Source: an uncultured Selenomonadaceae bacterium
GTDB lineage: Bacteria > Bacillota > Negativicutes > Selenomonadales > Selenomonadaceae
Assembly: GCA_905234175.1 (NCBI GenBank)
Contig: CAJOGX010000001.1
Span: 1 to 64,000, forward strand
DNA length: 64,000 nt
Direction: 5' to 3'
Below, piece after piece: positions 17,830-27,976 of the stretch; the stretch's first letter is position 1; each line of letters starts with the position of its first letter. Below the pieces are notes generated by a model. It saw only the letters and a program-made list of their open reading frames with translations. It did not search any database and was not told the origin of the DNA. Both the position numbers and the translations under genes were made by a program.

Positions 17830-17836
17830 GCATTTT

Positions 17837-18055
17837 TTATTTAAAACGATAGGTAATTCTTCCGCGCGTCAAATCGTACGGCGTGAGCTCAATCGTCACC
17901 TTGTCGCCTGGCAAAATTCGGATAAAGTTCATTCTGATTTTGCCGGAAACGTGCGCCAGTACCGTGTGCCCGTTTTCAAGCTGAACCTGGAACATTGCGT
18001 TCGGCAGCGCCTCCAGAACTTTGCCTTCCACTTCGATTACGTCCTGTTTCGACAT
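17837..18055 (-). CDS. infA: Translation initiation factor IF-1
   Basis: IF-1 of 72 residues, an OB-fold protein that occupies the A site during initiation. It begins [13 protein letters not shown] and ends [13 protein letters not shown]. It starts 10 bases after adk. The methionine aminopeptidase gene (map) that is often found between adk and infA in Firmicutes is absent. Confidence 0.97.
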   Translation of the reverse strand: MSKQDVIEVEGKVLEALPNAMFQVQLENGHTVLAHVSGKIRMNFIRILPGDKVTIELTPYDLTRGRITYRFK

Positions 18056-18065
18056 GGCTGTTACC

Positions 18066-18719
18066 TCAATCCTGCACCGCGCTCAAGACGCGCACGAGTT
18101 CCTCGGTGACCTTCGCGATTGGCTGTCTGCCGTCAATTTCCGTGTAAACGCCGGCTTTTTTGTAGTAGTCAATCAGCGGGCGCGTGGATTCTTCGTAGAC
18201 GCTCAGGCGATTTTTCATCGTCGCTTCGTTATCGTCCGCGCGCTGGAAAAGTTCTCCGCCGCAGTTATCGCAGGCGTCAGCCTTTTTCGGCGGATTGAAT
18301 TTCACGTGGTAAGTCGCGCCGCATTTTTTGCAGATTCTGCGCCCGACCGCGCGCTCAATCAGATCTTCAGCCGGAACGTGAATATTCAGCACGCGCGTCA
18401 GTTTCATATTCAAATCGCTGAGAATTTTCGTGAGCGCGTCCGCCTGCTCGACCGTGCGCGGAAAACCGTCCAGAATAAATCCGCCCCTGCAGTCGTCCTT
18501 AGCAAGCCGCTCGCGAACGATACCAATCGTAACTTCGTCAGGAACGAGCGTACCGGCGTCCATGCAGGCCTTAGCCTTCTTACCGAGCTCTGTGCCTTCC
18601 TTGACAGCCGCGCGGAACATGTCGCCCGTCGAAATCTGCGGGATTGAAAATTTCTTAACAAGTTCGGCCGCCTGCGTACCTTTTCCGGCACCAGGAGGTC
18701 CCATAAGTAAAAGCTGCAT
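18066..18719 (-). CDS. adk: Adenylate kinase
   Basis: Adk interconverts ATP plus AMP with two ADP. The 217-residue long-form enzyme has the P-loop [11 protein letters not shown] at residues 7-17, DGFPRT near residue 84, and a LID domain with four zinc-binding cysteines (CKKC and CDNC near residues 128-150). The ATG is not preceded by a usual ribosome site: the sequence before it is the CAGTAACGG end of repeat copy A, seven bases away. Confidence 0.97.
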   Translation of the reverse strand: MQLLLMGPPGAGKGTQAAELVKKFSIPQISTGDMFRAAVKEGTELGKKAKACMDAGTLVPDEVTIGIVRERLAKDDCRGGFILDGFPRTVEQADALTKILSDLNMKLTRVLNIHVPAEDLIERAVGRRICKKCGATYHVKFNPPKKADACDNCGGELFQRADDNEATMKNRLSVYEESTRPLIDYYKKAGVYTEIDGRQPIAKVTEELVRVLSAVQD

Positions 18720-18726
18720 TGCAGTT

Positions 18727-18984
18727 CCGTTACTGAAAACTTATAAAAAGCTAAAAACTTTTATGTTTCATTCCTGCTTCAACGCGTCCGCTTTGGTCGA
18801 AACTACTTGCGCTGGTATGACGCTCCACAGGCTTAAATTCCCCGCTAACGTACGGGTATGCGCTTAGGATTTTACAGCGACAACGCACACGAGTTACCAA
18901 CCGCAGATCCCAGCGCTTTAAATAACCGCCGAGATTATACATTTGGCATTTTAAGCAGTCAACACAAAAATTTCTCAGTAACGG
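18727..18984 (-). repeat. Superoperon intergenic repeat, copy A (secY-adk)
   Basis: This 258-bp element is bounded by perfect 10-bp inverted repeats, CCGTTACTGA and TCAGTAACGG. Its adk-proximal half matches the other five copies; the secY-proximal half differs, so it is a chimeric or older copy. An AGGAGGTGAATG sequence lies directly outside the secY-side repeat. A 78-codon open frame crosses the element but is not conserved in other copies. The element fills most of the 295-base gap between secY and adk. Confidence 0.85.
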
Positions 18985-19014
18985 CATTCACCTCCTATTT
19001 TTTAGTGATAGAAA

Positions 19015-20271
19015 TTATTTCATGAAGCCTTCGTAGTGCCGCATAACGACCATCGCTTCGATTTGTTTCATTGTGTGCATTGCGACGCTGACAACGATTA
19101 GCAGCGCCGTTCCGCCGAAGTAAACTCCCTGAATGTTTGTCGCGCCGGCTATCAGATTCGGCAGTACCGCGATAAACGCGAGGAAAACCGAGCCCGCCAG
19201 CGTAAGGCGAGTCAGCACGTGGTCTATGTAATCCGCCGTCGGCTGCCCTGGGCGTATTCCTGGCACGAACCCGCCGTACTTTTTCAGATTCTCCGCCATG
19301 TCCGGAATTTTTATCGTGACCGCCGTGTAGAAGTACGTGAAGAAAATTATCAGCACGACATAAATTGACGTCTGGAGCGGCGTGCCCCACTGCAGATACG
19401 CGGCGATTTGCTTGACCCACGGAGTGTCCACGAACTGCACGACCGTCAGCGGGAACATTAACACGCTCGACGCGAAGATTATCGGAATGACGCCCGCCTG
19501 ATTTACTTTCAGCGGAATGTGGCTCGTGTGTCCGCCGTAAGCTCTCGCTCCGACGACGCGCTTTGCGTAGGTTATCGGAATGCGCCGGTAGCCCGCCTCG
19601 ACGAAAATTACAAATACTATCATTCCAACGGCGATTGCCGCGAAGAGCACGACGCTGAAATAATTTATCGTTCCCGCCTGCAGGTACTGATAGATTGTCC
19701 CAATATTTTTCGGCAGAGCCGCCACGATTCCCGCGAAGATTATCAGCGAAATTCCGTTGCCGACGCCCTGCGCCGTAATTTGCTCGCCAATCCACATGAG
19801 CAGCGTCGTCCCAGCCGTGAGCGTTATCGCGATGATTAAAATATTCACGGGGTTGGGATTTAAAATCGCCGCCTTCAGACCAATCGACATTCCGACGGCC
19901 TGGAAGAACGCAAGCACTACCGTCAGCTGCCGCGTGACGCGCGTAGTTTTCTTGTGCCCTTCCGCGCCTTCCTTTGACCATTGTTCCAGCGTCGGCACGA
20001 CAACCGTCAGCAGTTGCATGATAATCGCCGCGTTGATGTACGGCGTTATGCTCATTGCGAAAATCGAGAATTTGCTGAACGCGCCGCCGGAAAATAAATC
20101 CAGCAGCCCGAACAGGCTCCCGTTGTTGAAAAGCTGCTCAATCGCTGTCGGGTCGACGCCTGGAACCGGAATGTGCGTTCCCATTCTGAACACGGCGAAC
20201 ATTATCAGCGTGAAAATTATCCGCTGGCGCAGTTCAGGGATTTTGACGATGTTTGAAAGTGCGTCGAGCAC
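19015..20271 (-). CDS. secY: Preprotein translocase subunit SecY
   Basis: SecY forms the protein-conducting channel in the cytoplasmic membrane. The 418-residue protein has about ten transmembrane segments, starts LSNIVKIPELRQRIIFTL and has the plug-region NGSLFGLLDLFSGGAF. It has the C-terminal cytoplasmic loop GFVPGIRPG for SecA and ribosome contact. It lies one base after rplO, in the standard spc order. Confidence 0.97.
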   Translation of the reverse strand: MLDALSNIVKIPELRQRIIFTLIMFAVFRMGTHIPVPGVDPTAIEQLFNNGSLFGLLDLFSGGAFSKFSIFAMSITPYINAAIIMQLLTVVVPTLEQWSKEGAEGHKKTTRVTRQLTVVLAFFQAVGMSIGLKAAILNPNPVNILIIAITLTAGTTLLMWIGEQITAQGVGNGISLIIFAGIVAALPKNIGTIYQYLQAGTINYFSVVLFAAIAVGMIVFVIFVEAGYRRIPITYAKRVVGARAYGGHTSHIPLKVNQAGVIPIIFASSVLMFPLTVVQFVDTPWVKQIAAYLQWGTPLQTSIYVVLIIFFTYFYTAVTIKIPDMAENLKKYGGFVPGIRPGQPTADYIDHVLTRLTLAGSVFLAFIAVLPNLIAGATNIQGVYFGGTALLIVVSVAMHTMKQIEAMVVMRHYEGFMK

Positions 20272-20272
20272 C

Positions 20273-20713
20273 TCAAATCACCTCAGTTTTACCGCCCGCC
20301 GCCTCGATTTTCTGAACAGCGGATTTGGTAAATCCCTGCGCTCTGACCGTCAATTTCTTCGTGAGTTCGCCGCCGCCGAGGATTCTTATGCCGTCAAGAA
20401 CGTTTTTGAGAATACCGGCTTCGACGAGAGCAACCGCGTCAACTTCGGCGCCGTCGTCAAAACGGTTGAGCGTTTCGACGTTGACTTCGGCGTACTGTTT
20501 CGCCCAGATATTTTTGAAACCGCGCTTGGGAAGACGGCGGTAAATCGGCATCTGCCCGCCTTCAAAGCCAGGACGAACGCCGCCGCCCGCGCGAGCTTTC
20601 TGCCCCTTGTGACCGCGACCGGAAGTTTTGCCGACGCCGGAGCCAGTGCCGCGCCCAACGCGAACTTCCTTCTTGCGCGAACCTTCAGCAGGTTTGAGTT
20701 CATGTAATTTCAT
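20273..20713 (-). CDS. rplO: 50S ribosomal protein L15
   Basis: L15 of 146 residues, a glycine- and basic-rich N-terminus ([24 protein letters not shown]) followed by a globular domain ending in [11 protein letters not shown]. Its ATG overlaps the rpmD stop by four bases, which suggests coupled translation. It stabilises 23S rRNA late in assembly. Confidence 0.97.
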   Translation of the reverse strand: MKLHELKPAEGSRKKEVRVGRGTGSGVGKTSGRGHKGQKARAGGGVRPGFEGGQMPIYRRLPKRGFKNIWAKQYAEVNVETLNRFDDGAEVDAVALVEAGILKNVLDGIRILGGGELTKKLTVRAQGFTKSAVQKIEAAGGKTEVI

Positions 20714-20895
20714 TCCGCGACCTCCTCGACCGTGACAAGGTGCTTGACTTTGAAAATCTGCCCGCGAATTGTCGGGTTGTCCGGCAGAATCGATACCGAG
20801 TTGAGCTTGTGCAAGCCGAGCGCTTTGACCGTTCTTATCTGCGTTTCGGGACGGCTTATCAGGCTGCGCGTCAGTTTTACTTTAAGTTTCGCCAT
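20710..20895 (-). CDS. rpmD: 50S ribosomal protein L30
   Basis: L30 of 61 residues begins [22 protein letters not shown] and has the LGLHKLNSV segment usual for the family. It lies between rpsE and rplO, with GGAGGG upstream of the ATG and a four-base overlap with rplO. Confidence 0.96.
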   Translation of the reverse strand: MAKLKVKLTRSLISRPETQIRTVKALGLHKLNSVSILPDNPTIRGQIFKVKHLVTVEEVAE

Positions 20896-20908
20896 GATTC
20901 AGCCCTCC

Positions 20909-21436
20909 TTAAACAAAAAGTTCTCCGACAGATTTACCGCGAAGAGCCGCAACATTTTCGGCGCGCTTGAGCATTTTGAGACCGGCGAGCGTCGCGCGAA
21001 CCATGTTGTTCGGATTGGACGAGCCGAGCGATTTCGTCAAAATGTCGTGGACGCCGGCGAGTTCCAGAACCGCACGTGCGGGACCGCCAGCGATAACGCC
21101 AGTACCTTTGGACGCCGGACGCAGCATAACTCTGCCCGCGCCGAAAACTCCAACGACGCCGTGCGGAATTGAGCGTTCCTTGAGCGCAACCTCGACGAGA
21201 TTTTTCTTAGCGTCATCTACGCCTTTACGAATAGCTTCGGGAACTTCAGCCGCCTTGCCGAGTCCGACGCCGACTTTGCCGTTGCGATTGCCGACGACTA
21301 CCAGCGCACTGAACGAAAAGCGGCGGCCGCCCTTGACAACCTTGGCGACGCGATTTATAAAAACAACTTTCTCCTCGTATTCGGGAGTTTCGTTTTCGAT
21401 TCTGTCATTCCTGTCGTTTCTGTCATTTCTAGGCAC
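20909..21436 (-). CDS. rpsE: 30S ribosomal protein S5
   Basis: S5 of 175 residues. The core double-stranded-RNA-binding-like domain reads [26 protein letters not shown], followed by the [19 protein letters not shown] helix. The N-terminus holds an NDR triplet repeated three times (NDRNDRNDR) before the core, which is probably disordered. The GTG start has GGAGG eight bases upstream. Confidence 0.97.
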   Translation of the reverse strand: MPRNDRNDRNDRIENETPEYEEKVVFINRVAKVVKGGRRFSFSALVVVGNRNGKVGVGLGKAAEVPEAIRKGVDDAKKNLVEVALKERSIPHGVVGVFGAGRVMLRPASKGTGVIAGGPARAVLELAGVHDILTKSLGSSNPNNMVRATLAGLKMLKRAENVAALRGKSVGELFV

Positions 21437-21454
21437 CGATTTACCCTCCTTCGT

Positions 21455-21814
21455 TTAGAATTTGAGACCGCCTTCGCGCGCCGCCTCTGCCAGAGCCGCA
21501 ACGCGCCCGTGGTAAATGTAACCGCCGCGATCGAAAACAACTTCGCTGATACCTTTTTCGAGCGCCTTTTTCGCGATAGCCGCGCCGACTTTTTTTGCTC
21601 CGGCGACGTTGCTGCCGCTGCCCTCGAAGTCTTTATCCATTGAACTTGCCGCCGCCAGCGTCATGCCTTTTTCGTCGTCGATAATCTGCGCGTAAATGTG
21701 CGCAAGGCTGCGGAAAACGTTCAGGCGCGGACGCTCTGCCGTGCCGGAAATATGGTTCCGAACGCGCATATGACGTTTCTGGCGGTTTTTATTTTTATCT
21801 GCCTTCAGAAGCAT
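21455..21814 (-). CDS. rplR: 50S ribosomal protein L18
   Basis: L18 binds 5S rRNA in the central protuberance. The 119-residue form starts [15 protein letters not shown], chosen because GGGAGAG lies six bases before this ATG. A start seven codons earlier would overlap the ribosome site. Typical blocks are [18 protein letters not shown] and [25 protein letters not shown]. Confidence 0.96.
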   Translation of the reverse strand: MLLKADKNKNRQKRHMRVRNHISGTAERPRLNVFRSLAHIYAQIIDDEKGMTLAAASSMDKDFEGSGSNVAGAKKVGAAIAKKALEKGISEVVFDRGGYIYHGRVAALAEAAREGGLKF

Positions 21815-21848
21815 CTGTAACTCTCCCTTCACCAAAATTCAGCCGCAA

Positions 21849-22394
21849 TTATTTCTTGCCGCCGGCCTTGCCTTCCTTGCGGAGAATGTGCTCGCCAGCG
21901 TACTTGATACCCTTGCCCTTGTAAGGCTCAGGCTCACGCCAGCCGCGAATGTTAGCGGCAATCGCGCCGACCATTTCCTTATCGATACCGTGAACGGTGA
22001 TAGTCGTGGCGGTAGGCGCCTCAAGCGTGATACCGGCGGGCGGCTCGATAATGACGGGGTGGGAATAACCCAGCGCAAGCTGAAGATTTTTCCCCTGCTT
22101 CGCCGCGCGGTAGCCGACGCCGACGATTTCAAGATTTTTGGTGAATCCCTGCGTGACGCCGACTACCATGTTGTTAATCAGCGTGCGGGAAAGTCCGTGG
22201 AGACTTCTGTGAGTCTTATCATCAGAGGGGCGCGCAACCGTGAGAACATTGCCCTCGATGCTTATTTTCATATCCTGATTGATCTTGCGGGACAGTTCGC
22301 CCTTGGGACCTTTGACGTGCACCAGATTATCTTCGTCGACTTTGACGGTTACGCCGACGGGAATTTCAATCGGTGCTCTTCCAATTCGTGACAT
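21849..22394 (-). CDS. rplF: 50S ribosomal protein L6
   Basis: L6 of 181 residues begins [17 protein letters not shown] and ends with the family block [22 protein letters not shown]. Two related alpha-beta domains are visible. It is needed for EF-G and EF-Tu contact sites on the large subunit. GGAGG lies seven bases before the ATG. Confidence 0.97.
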   Translation of the reverse strand: MSRIGRAPIEIPVGVTVKVDEDNLVHVKGPKGELSRKINQDMKISIEGNVLTVARPSDDKTHRSLHGLSRTLINNMVVGVTQGFTKNLEIVGVGYRAAKQGKNLQLALGYSHPVIIEPPAGITLEAPTATTITVHGIDKEMVGAIAANIRGWREPEPYKGKGIKYAGEHILRKEGKAGGKK

Positions 22395-22410
22395 TTCAGC
22401 ACCTCCAAAA

Positions 22411-22809
22411 TTACCAGACGTAAGCGATAACTTCGCCGCCGAGCCCGTGCTTGCGCGCCTGCTTGTCGCTCATAATTCCATGTGAAGTGGAAATGATAGC
22501 GATACCGAGTCCGCCCAAAACGCGCGGGAGATCTTTTTTGCGCGAATACTGACGCAAGCCAGGTCTGGAGATACGCTGAATGCCGGTGATGACTTTTTCA
22601 CGTTCGGCGCCGTACTTGAGGAACACCGTCAAGATGCCCTGCTTGTTGTCCTGCGCGAAGGTGTAGTCCTTGATGTAGCCTTCCTGCTTGAGAACTTCCG
22701 CAATCGCGGTCTTGATTTTCGAGCCAGGAATTTCAACTTTTTCGTGATAGACAGAATTTGCATTACGAATGCGCGTGAGCATATCCGCAATAGGATCAGT
22801 CATTGCCAT
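22411..22809 (-). CDS. rpsH: 30S ribosomal protein S8
   Basis: S8 of 132 residues starts [17 protein letters not shown] and ends [25 protein letters not shown], both typical. It binds 16S helix 21 and in many bacteria represses the spc operon. The GGAGG is about 13 bases before the ATG, longer than usual in this operon. Confidence 0.97.
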   Translation of the reverse strand: MAMTDPIADMLTRIRNANSVYHEKVEIPGSKIKTAIAEVLKQEGYIKDYTFAQDNKQGILTVFLKYGAEREKVITGIQRISRPGLRQYSRKKDLPRVLGGLGIAIISTSHGIMSDKQARKHGLGGEVIAYVW

Positions 22810-22837
22810 AGGAAACCGATATCCTCCCTTCTAAAAA

Positions 22838-23023
22838 TTACCAGCTGGATTTCGTGACGCCAGGAATTGCGCCGGCGTAGCTCTGTTCACGGAAACAAAT
22901 GCGGCACATTTCAAATTTTCTCATGTAGCCGTGCGGACGCCCGCAGATTTTGCAGCGGTTGTAGCGGCGCGTCTTGAACTTCGGTTCCTTGCTCCACTTT
23001 TCGATTAACGCTTTTTTAGCCAT
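22838..23023 (-). CDS. rpsZ: 30S ribosomal protein S14 type Z
   Basis: This 61-residue protein has a CxxC...CxxC zinc ribbon (CKICGRPHG and CRICFRE), which marks the zinc-dependent short S14 of Gram-positives. It starts [16 protein letters not shown]. There is no ordinary ribosome site: the CAGTAACGG end of repeat copy B lies 10 bases before the ATG, although GGTGAT there could pair weakly with the 16S 3' end. Confidence 0.97.
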   Translation of the reverse strand: MAKKALIEKWSKEPKFKTRRYNRCKICGRPHGYMRKFEMCRICFREQSYAGAIPGVTKSSW

Positions 23024-23033
23024 TTGATAATCA

Positions 23034-23210
23034 CCGTTACTGAAAACTTATAAAAAGCTATAGAAACTTTTATGTTCCATTCCTGCTTCAACGCGTCCGC
23101 TTTTGCATTTGCTACTCGCGTTGGTATGACGCTCCACAGGCTTAAATTCCCCGCTAACGAACGGGTACATACCGCACCAGTAACCTTTTCCTTTCGTAAT
23201 ATTTACCAAA
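23034..23210 (-). repeat. Superoperon intergenic repeat, copy B (rplE-rpsZ)
   Basis: The element spans almost all of the gap between rplE and rpsZ. The core from CCGTTACTGA to CAGTAAC (23034-23184) is 151 bp. The hairpin near the distal end, present in D, E and F, is deleted. The outer tail is cut short by the rplE 3' end, so the rplE stop joins the element directly. Confidence 0.9.
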
Positions 23211-23212
23211 AA

Positions 23213-23758
23213 TTAAGCGTTGGCGAACGGCATACCCATCAGCGACAGAAATTCGCGCGCCTCTTCGTCGGTATGCGCCGTCGTGACGATAATAATATCC
23301 ATACCGCGAATCTTGTCAATCTTGTCGTACTCGATTTCGGGGAAGATGAGCTGTTCCTTGACGCCGATAGCGTAATTCCCGCGCCCGTCGAAAGAGTTGC
23401 GATTTACCCCGCGAAAGTCACGGACGCGCGGCAGAGCGATATTCATAAACTTATCCAGAAAATCATACATTCTCTCGCCGCGAAGAGTCACCTTGCAGCC
23501 GATAGCCATGCCCTTGCGCAGTTTCCACGCCGCCAGAGATTTTTTCGCGCGGGTGATTACAGGTTTCTGACCGGTGATGGTTGTCAAATCGCCGACCGCC
23601 GCTTCAAGCGCCTTCGGGTTGCCAATAGAATCGCCAGCCGCAATGTTGATGACGATTTTTTCAAGCTTCGGCACCTGCATAACATTTTTGTACGCGAATT
23701 TTTCAGTAAGCGCGCTGACAACTTCGCCCTTGTATTTTTCCAAAAGTCTGCTGCTCAC
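23213..23758 (-). CDS. rplE: 50S ribosomal protein L5
   Basis: L5 binds 5S rRNA and contacts the P-site tRNA. The 181-residue protein starts with a GTG ([16 protein letters not shown]) and has the family block [23 protein letters not shown] and [14 protein letters not shown]. The sequence before the GTG is the CAGTAACGG end of repeat copy C, six bases away. No AGGAGG is present. Confidence 0.97.
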   Translation of the reverse strand: MSSRLLEKYKGEVVSALTEKFAYKNVMQVPKLEKIVINIAAGDSIGNPKALEAAVGDLTTITGQKPVITRAKKSLAAWKLRKGMAIGCKVTLRGERMYDFLDKFMNIALPRVRDFRGVNRNSFDGRGNYAIGVKEQLIFPEIEYDKIDKIRGMDIIIVTTAHTDEEAREFLSLMGMPFANA

Positions 23759-23764
23759 AATATC

Positions 23765-23966
23765 CCGTTACTGAGAACTTATAAAAAAGCCGTGGCTTTT
23801 AAGTCCCATTCCTGCTTCAACGCGTCCGCTTTTGCATTTGCTACTCGCGTTGGTATGACGCTCCACAGGCTTAAATTCCCCGCTAACGAACGGGTACATA
23901 CCGCCGATACCAGTAACTTCCATCCTTTCTTAATATTTACCAAAAGTCTTTCTGTCCAGCACACCA
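23765..23966 (-). repeat. Superoperon intergenic repeat, copy C (rplX-rplE)
   Basis: The core from CCGTTACTGA to CAGTAAC runs 23765-23917, with a tail to about 23966 that shares the CTGGACAGAAAGACTTTTGG block with D, E and F. The hairpin nearest to the start codon is AAAAGCC/GGCTTTT followed by six T residues. The element fills the gap between rplX and rplE. Confidence 0.9.
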
Positions 23967-23968
23967 AA

Positions 23969-24301
23969 TTATTTCGCCGCGTCAACGACCTCGCCGCACT
24001 TTTTGCAGACGCGGACGTTTTTGCCGTCAACCGTCTTGTGGCCAATGCGCGTGGGCTTGTTGCAGGCGGGGCAGATAACCATAACTTTGCAAACGTCCAG
24101 CGGCATTTCCTTAGCGATAATTCCACCCTGCGGAGCCTTCAGACTCGGCTTAGTGTGGCGCTTGACCTTGTTAATTTCTTCGACGACGACCTGACCTTTT
24201 TTCGGCAGCGCCTGGATAATTTTGCCCTGCTTGCCTTTATCCTTGCCGGAAAGCACAACGACGGTGTCGCCTTTTTTTACGTGCAACTTTGTGAGTGACA
24301 A
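23969..24301 (-). CDS. rplX: 50S ribosomal protein L24
   Basis: L24 starts large-subunit assembly. The 110-residue protein has a KOW motif ([20 protein letters not shown]) and a C-terminal CPAC...CKKC pair of cysteine pairs that may bind zinc. The TTG start has AGGAGG seven bases upstream. It is in the usual order after rplN. Confidence 0.97.
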   Translation of the reverse strand: MSLTKLHVKKGDTVVVLSGKDKGKQGKIIQALPKKGQVVVEEINKVKRHTKPSLKAPQGGIIAKEMPLDVCKVMVICPACNKPTRIGHKTVDGKNVRVCKKCGEVVDAAK

Positions 24302-24317
24302 TTCGGCGCCTCCTCTC

Positions 24318-24686
24318 TTACAAAACTTCCGGCGCGAGGGAAATAATCTTCATGAAATCTTTTTCGCGCAGTTCGCGGGCAACGGGTCCGAAAATACGGG
24401 TGCCGCGCGGAGTTTTATCTTCCTTAATCAGAACCGCCGCGTTTTCGTCAAAGCGAATGTAGGAGCCGTCCGGACGACGGAGCCCCTTGCAGCTGCGAAC
24501 GACGACCGCCTTAACCACGTCGCCTTTTTTAACCTGCCCGCCAGGCGCCGCAGATTTGACTGACGCTACGATAATATCGCCGATGTTTGCGTAGCGGCGG
24601 AACGAACCGCCCAGAACGCGAATGCACATGATGTCCTTGGCGCCGGTGTTGTCGGCTACGTTGAGCATTGTTTGCTGTTGAATCAC
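24318..24686 (-). CDS. rplN: 50S ribosomal protein L14
   Basis: L14 of 122 residues has [21 protein letters not shown] near the start and the [23 protein letters not shown] ending, both standard. It forms an intersubunit bridge and is the site of RsfS action. The GTG start has AAGGAGG seven bases upstream. Confidence 0.97.
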   Translation of the reverse strand: MIQQQTMLNVADNTGAKDIMCIRVLGGSFRRYANIGDIIVASVKSAAPGGQVKKGDVVKAVVVRSCKGLRRPDGSYIRFDENAAVLIKEDKTPRGTRIFGPVARELREKDFMKIISLAPEVL

Positions 24687-24706
24687 GAGTTGACCTCCTT
24701 CCGAAA

Positions 24707-24973
24707 TTATTTAGCGCGTTCGAGAATCTTCACGAGGCGCCAGTGCTTTTCTTTCGACAGCGGCCGCGTCTCCATGATGGAAACTCTGTCGCCAATATGA
24801 GCCTCTTCATTTTCGTCGTGCGCCTTGAATTTAATCGTGCGCTTGACGGACTTTTTGTAAAGTTTGTGCTGAACGAGCTCTTCAATCGCCACGACAATGG
24901 TTTTCTGCATTTTATCGCTGACGACGCGACCGACGCGGGTTTTGCGCTCGTTGCGTTTAGTTTCTTCGCTCAC
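24707..24973 (-). CDS. rpsQ: 30S ribosomal protein S17
   Basis: S17 of 88 residues, an OB-fold 16S-binding protein. The family core [18 protein letters not shown] and the later [21 protein letters not shown] are present. A GTG start with AGGAGG upstream follows rpmC by 11 bases. Confidence 0.97.
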   Translation of the reverse strand: MSEETKRNERKTRVGRVVSDKMQKTIVVAIEELVQHKLYKKSVKRTIKFKAHDENEEAHIGDRVSIMETRPLSKEKHWRLVKILERAK

Positions 24974-24984
24974 GGTGAACCTCC

Positions 24985-25185
24985 TTACTGGCGAATTTTC
25001 AGTTCAGCTTCGTGCTGGATTGTCTTAATGCGCGCGATTGAGCGTTTCACGTCGCGCAGGCGCATGGGATTTTCCAGCTGACCGGTGGCGTGCTGAAAGC
25101 GCAGGTTGAAAAGTTCTTCCTTGAGTTCCTTGAGTTTAGCCGCCTGTTCGTCCGCGCTCAAATCGCGAATCTCCTTAACCTTCAT
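24985..25185 (-). CDS. rpmC: 50S ribosomal protein L29
   Basis: L29 sits at the polypeptide exit tunnel and docks trigger factor and SRP. The 66-residue helical protein starts [14 protein letters not shown] and has [19 protein letters not shown]. The ATG at 25185 is chosen because AAGGCGG lies eight bases upstream. Its start lies inside the last codons of rplP. Confidence 0.96.
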   Translation of the reverse strand: MKVKEIRDLSADEQAAKLKELKEELFNLRFQHATGQLENPMRLRDVKRSIARIKTIQHEAELKIRQ

Positions 25186-25717
25186 GTGCGTCACCGCCTT
25201 TTTCAGCTTCAGCCTCTGCCTCGGCTTTCTCTTCCTCGAACGCCGCGTGCGCCGCCTTCTTCGCGTCCGCTAAAGTTTCGTTGACGACTGGAACATAAAC
25301 GTCGCCCTGCCCCTCGTTCTCGATGAACTTGGTTTTAATGGGGAGTTTGTGACCGGCAAGACGCATTGCCTCAGCCGCAATTTCGCGCGGGACGCCAGCC
25401 ATTTCAAACAGCACGCGCCCAGGCTTGACGACTGCAACCCAGTATTCCGGCGAGCCCTTACCTGAACCCATGCGCGTTTCTGCAGGCTTCGCGGTAACCG
25501 GCTTGTCGGGGAAAATTTTAATCCAGACCTGACCGCCACGGCGAATGTAACGCGTCATTGCAATACGCGCCGCCTCAATCTGGCGGTTGGTTATCCACGC
25601 CGGCTCCAGCGCGACGAGCCCGTACTGACCGTGAGCAATCTGGTTGCCCTTGTTGGACTTGCCCTTCATTCTGCCGCGAAACTGCTTGCGGTACTTGACC
25701 CTCTTCGGCATCAACAT
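25175..25717 (-). CDS. rplP: 50S ribosomal protein L16 with acidic tail
   Basis: L16 helps build the A-site region of the large subunit. The family core, [19 protein letters not shown] through PIKTKFIE, is complete. The protein is 180 residues rather than the usual 137-145: about 30 extra C-terminal residues are rich in Glu and Ala with an EAEAEAEK run. The ATG shares one base with the rpsC stop and the 3' end overlaps rpmC. Confidence 0.97.
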   Translation of the reverse strand: MLMPKRVKYRKQFRGRMKGKSNKGNQIAHGQYGLVALEPAWITNRQIEAARIAMTRYIRRGGQVWIKIFPDKPVTAKPAETRMGSGKGSPEYWVAVVKPGRVLFEMAGVPREIAAEAMRLAGHKLPIKTKFIENEGQGDVYVPVVNETLADAKKAAHAAFEEEKAEAEAEAEKGGDAHEG

Positions 25718-26394
25718 TACTCGTCACTCCCTTCGGCGGGTTGAACGCGTTCGACGCGCTCTTTCTTTTCGGGGAGAATTTCGCCCTTGAAAATCCAAAC
25801 CTTGATACCAATGCGCCCGTAAGTCGTGTTCGCCTCAGCAAAACCGTAGTCAATATCCGCGCGCAAAGTGTGAAGCGGAATGCTGCCTTCGCGGTAAGAT
25901 TCGGAACGGGCAATTTCAGCGCCGCCCAGACGACCACTGCACATGATTTTAATTCCCTTCGCACCCAGACGCATTGTGCGACCGACGGACTGTTTCATAG
26001 CGCGGCGGAAAGCAATACGACGCTCCAGCTGCCCCGCAATATTTTCAGCTACGAGCTGCGCGTCCATATCCGGCTGGCGAATTTCCATGATGTTAATATC
26101 GAGCCGCTTGTCCGTAATTTTCTTCAAGCTGTTCTTAATTTCCTCAATTCCCGAACCGCCCTTGCCGATAACCTGACCAGGCTTGGCGGTGTGTATCGTC
26201 AGTCTGAGACGGTTTTTAGAACGCTCGGTTTCTACGCGCGAAACGCTGGACTGAGCAAGCTGGCGCTGAATTTCGCGGCGAATTTTAATATCTTCGTGCA
26301 GATTTTTCGCGAAATCCCTGTCAGCGTACCACTTGGCGTCCCACGTCTTGACGATACCGAGGCGAATACCATGCGGATGTACCTTCTGACCCAA
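25717..26394 (-). CDS. rpsC: 30S ribosomal protein S3
   Basis: S3 lines the mRNA entry channel. The 225-residue protein begins [14 protein letters not shown], has a KH domain ([19 protein letters not shown]) and the C-terminal domain [31 protein letters not shown]. The TTG start has AGGAG seven bases upstream. The stop overlaps rplP by one base. Confidence 0.97.
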   Translation of the reverse strand: MGQKVHPHGIRLGIVKTWDAKWYADRDFAKNLHEDIKIRREIQRQLAQSSVSRVETERSKNRLRLTIHTAKPGQVIGKGGSGIEEIKNSLKKITDKRLDINIMEIRQPDMDAQLVAENIAGQLERRIAFRRAMKQSVGRTMRLGAKGIKIMCSGRLGGAEIARSESYREGSIPLHTLRADIDYGFAEANTTYGRIGIKVWIFKGEILPEKKERVERVQPAEGSDE

Positions 26395-26409
26395 ACCGCA
26401 ACTCCTCCT

Positions 26410-26769
26410 TTAATTATTTTCAGCCGCCGCTTCTTTTTCCGAGACGACAACCGTGATATGCGAAGTGTGTTTCAAAATACTGAACGCCTGCCCACGGGAA
26501 CGCGGATGAATGCGCTTGAGCGTAGGACCCTGGTCGACGAAACATTTCGCCACGTAAAGATTATCGGTGTCCATGTCAAAATTATTTTCGGCGTTGGCGA
26601 TAGCGGAGCGGAGCACCTTGTCCAGGAGCACGGAGCCGCGTTTTGACGTGAATTTCAAAATCGCCAGCGCGTCAGCCACGTCCTTGCCGCGAATCAAATC
26701 TGCAACGATACGAACTTTGCGCGGCGCGATTCTCACGTACTTCGCAATAGCCTTGACTTCCTTTGCCAC
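26410..26769 (-). CDS. rplV: 50S ribosomal protein L22
   Basis: L22 extends into the exit tunnel. The 119-residue protein has [22 protein letters not shown] at the start and [29 protein letters not shown] near the end. GTG start with GGAGG upstream. Standard position between rpsS and rpsC. Confidence 0.97.
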   Translation of the reverse strand: MAKEVKAIAKYVRIAPRKVRIVADLIRGKDVADALAILKFTSKRGSVLLDKVLRSAIANAENNFDMDTDNLYVAKCFVDQGPTLKRIHPRSRGQAFSILKHTSHITVVVSEKEAAAENN

Positions 26770-26802
26770 GAAAAAACCTCCTTTCGGCGCAATTTCAACG
26801 GT

Positions 26803-27084
26803 TTACTTCAGCTTCGTCTTGCGTTCCTCGCCCGCGTGACCTTTGAAAGTGCGCGTAGGAGCAAATTCGCCGAGCTTGTGCCCGACCATATCTTCAGTGA
26901 TGTAAACCGGAACGTGCTTTCTGCCGTCGTGAACCGCGATTGTGTGCGTGATAAACGCCGGAAGAATTGTCGAACTGCGCGACCACGTGCGAACAACTTT
27001 CTTGTCATTGGCGGCGTTGAGCGCCTCGATTTTCTTCAAAAGTTTTTCCGACACGAACGGTCCCTTTTTAACAGACCTTGACAC
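26803..27084 (-). CDS. rpsS: 30S ribosomal protein S19
   Basis: S19 of 93 residues starts [18 protein letters not shown] and has the family block [20 protein letters not shown]. It sits on the head of the small subunit with S13. GTG start with GGAGG upstream. Confidence 0.97.
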   Translation of the reverse strand: MSRSVKKGPFVSEKLLKKIEALNAANDKKVVRTWSRSSTILPAFITHTIAVHDGRKHVPVYITEDMVGHKLGEFAPTRTFKGHAGEERKTKLK

Positions 27085-27104
27085 AAAAATTCCTCCTTCC
27101 GCGA

Positions 27105-27932
27105 TTATTTACGACGACGCACAATAAGTTTGGTGGACGCCTTTTTCCTGCGGCGCGTCTTGGTACCCATAGCGCATTTGCCCCACTTGGTAACAGGATT
27201 CTTGCGCCCGACGGGGCTGCGGCCTTCACCGCCGCCATGCGGATGGTCAACCGGATTCATGACGACGCCACGGTTAGCCGGACGAATACCCAGCCAGCGC
27301 GAACGTCCCGCCTTACCAATCGAAATGTTTTCGTGGTCGAGATTGCCAACCTGTCCGATAGTCGCGCGGCAGTTGATGTGCACCTTGCGAACTTCGCCGC
27401 TCGGCATACGAAGCGTGGCGTAATTGCCTTCCTTCGCCATGAGCTGAGCCGCCGCGCCAGCACTGCGAACCATCTGCCCGCCCTTGCCGATTTTCAGTTC
27501 GATATTGTGAATCAGCGTGCCGACGGGGATATTTTTCAGCGGCAGAGCGTTGCCGGTTTTAATATCAGCCTCGGCGCCGGATTCAACCTTATCGCCAACT
27601 TTCAGCCCGTTCGGAGCGAGAATGTAGCGCTTTTCGCCGTCCGCGTAGTGCAGGAGAGCGATTCGCGCGCTGCGGTTCGGGTCGTATTCAATCGTCGCAA
27701 CTTTCGCGGGGATACCGTCTTTGTTGCGCTTGAAGTCAATAATTCTGTAGCGGCGCTTGTGTCCGCCGCCCTGGTGCCGTACCGTTAATTTTCCCTGCTG
27801 GTTGCGTCCGCCGTGACTTTTGAGCGGCGCGAGCAGGGATTTTTCCGGCTTGTCGGTCGTGATTTCTTCAAACGTAGAAACCGTCATGAAGCGGCGACCG
27901 GCAGAATACGGCTTAAATGATTTTATTCCCAC
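27105..27932 (-). CDS. rplB: 50S ribosomal protein L2
   Basis: L2 is needed for subunit joining and peptidyl transfer. The 275-residue protein starts [19 protein letters not shown] and has the C-terminal [22 protein letters not shown] block with the conserved His. The GTG start has AGGAGG seven bases upstream. An unusual small gene lies between it and rplW. Confidence 0.97.
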   Translation of the reverse strand: MGIKSFKPYSAGRRFMTVSTFEEITTDKPEKSLLAPLKSHGGRNQQGKLTVRHQGGGHKRRYRIIDFKRNKDGIPAKVATIEYDPNRSARIALLHYADGEKRYILAPNGLKVGDKVESGAEADIKTGNALPLKNIPVGTLIHNIELKIGKGGQMVRSAGAAAQLMAKEGNYATLRMPSGEVRKVHINCRATIGQVGNLDHENISIGKAGRSRWLGIRPANRGVVMNPVDHPHGGGEGRSPVGRKNPVTKWGKCAMGTKTRRRKKASTKLIVRRRK

Positions 27933-27976
27933 TATTTAACCTCCTTCAGATTTTTTGCTGAGCTGGAAAATTTTCG

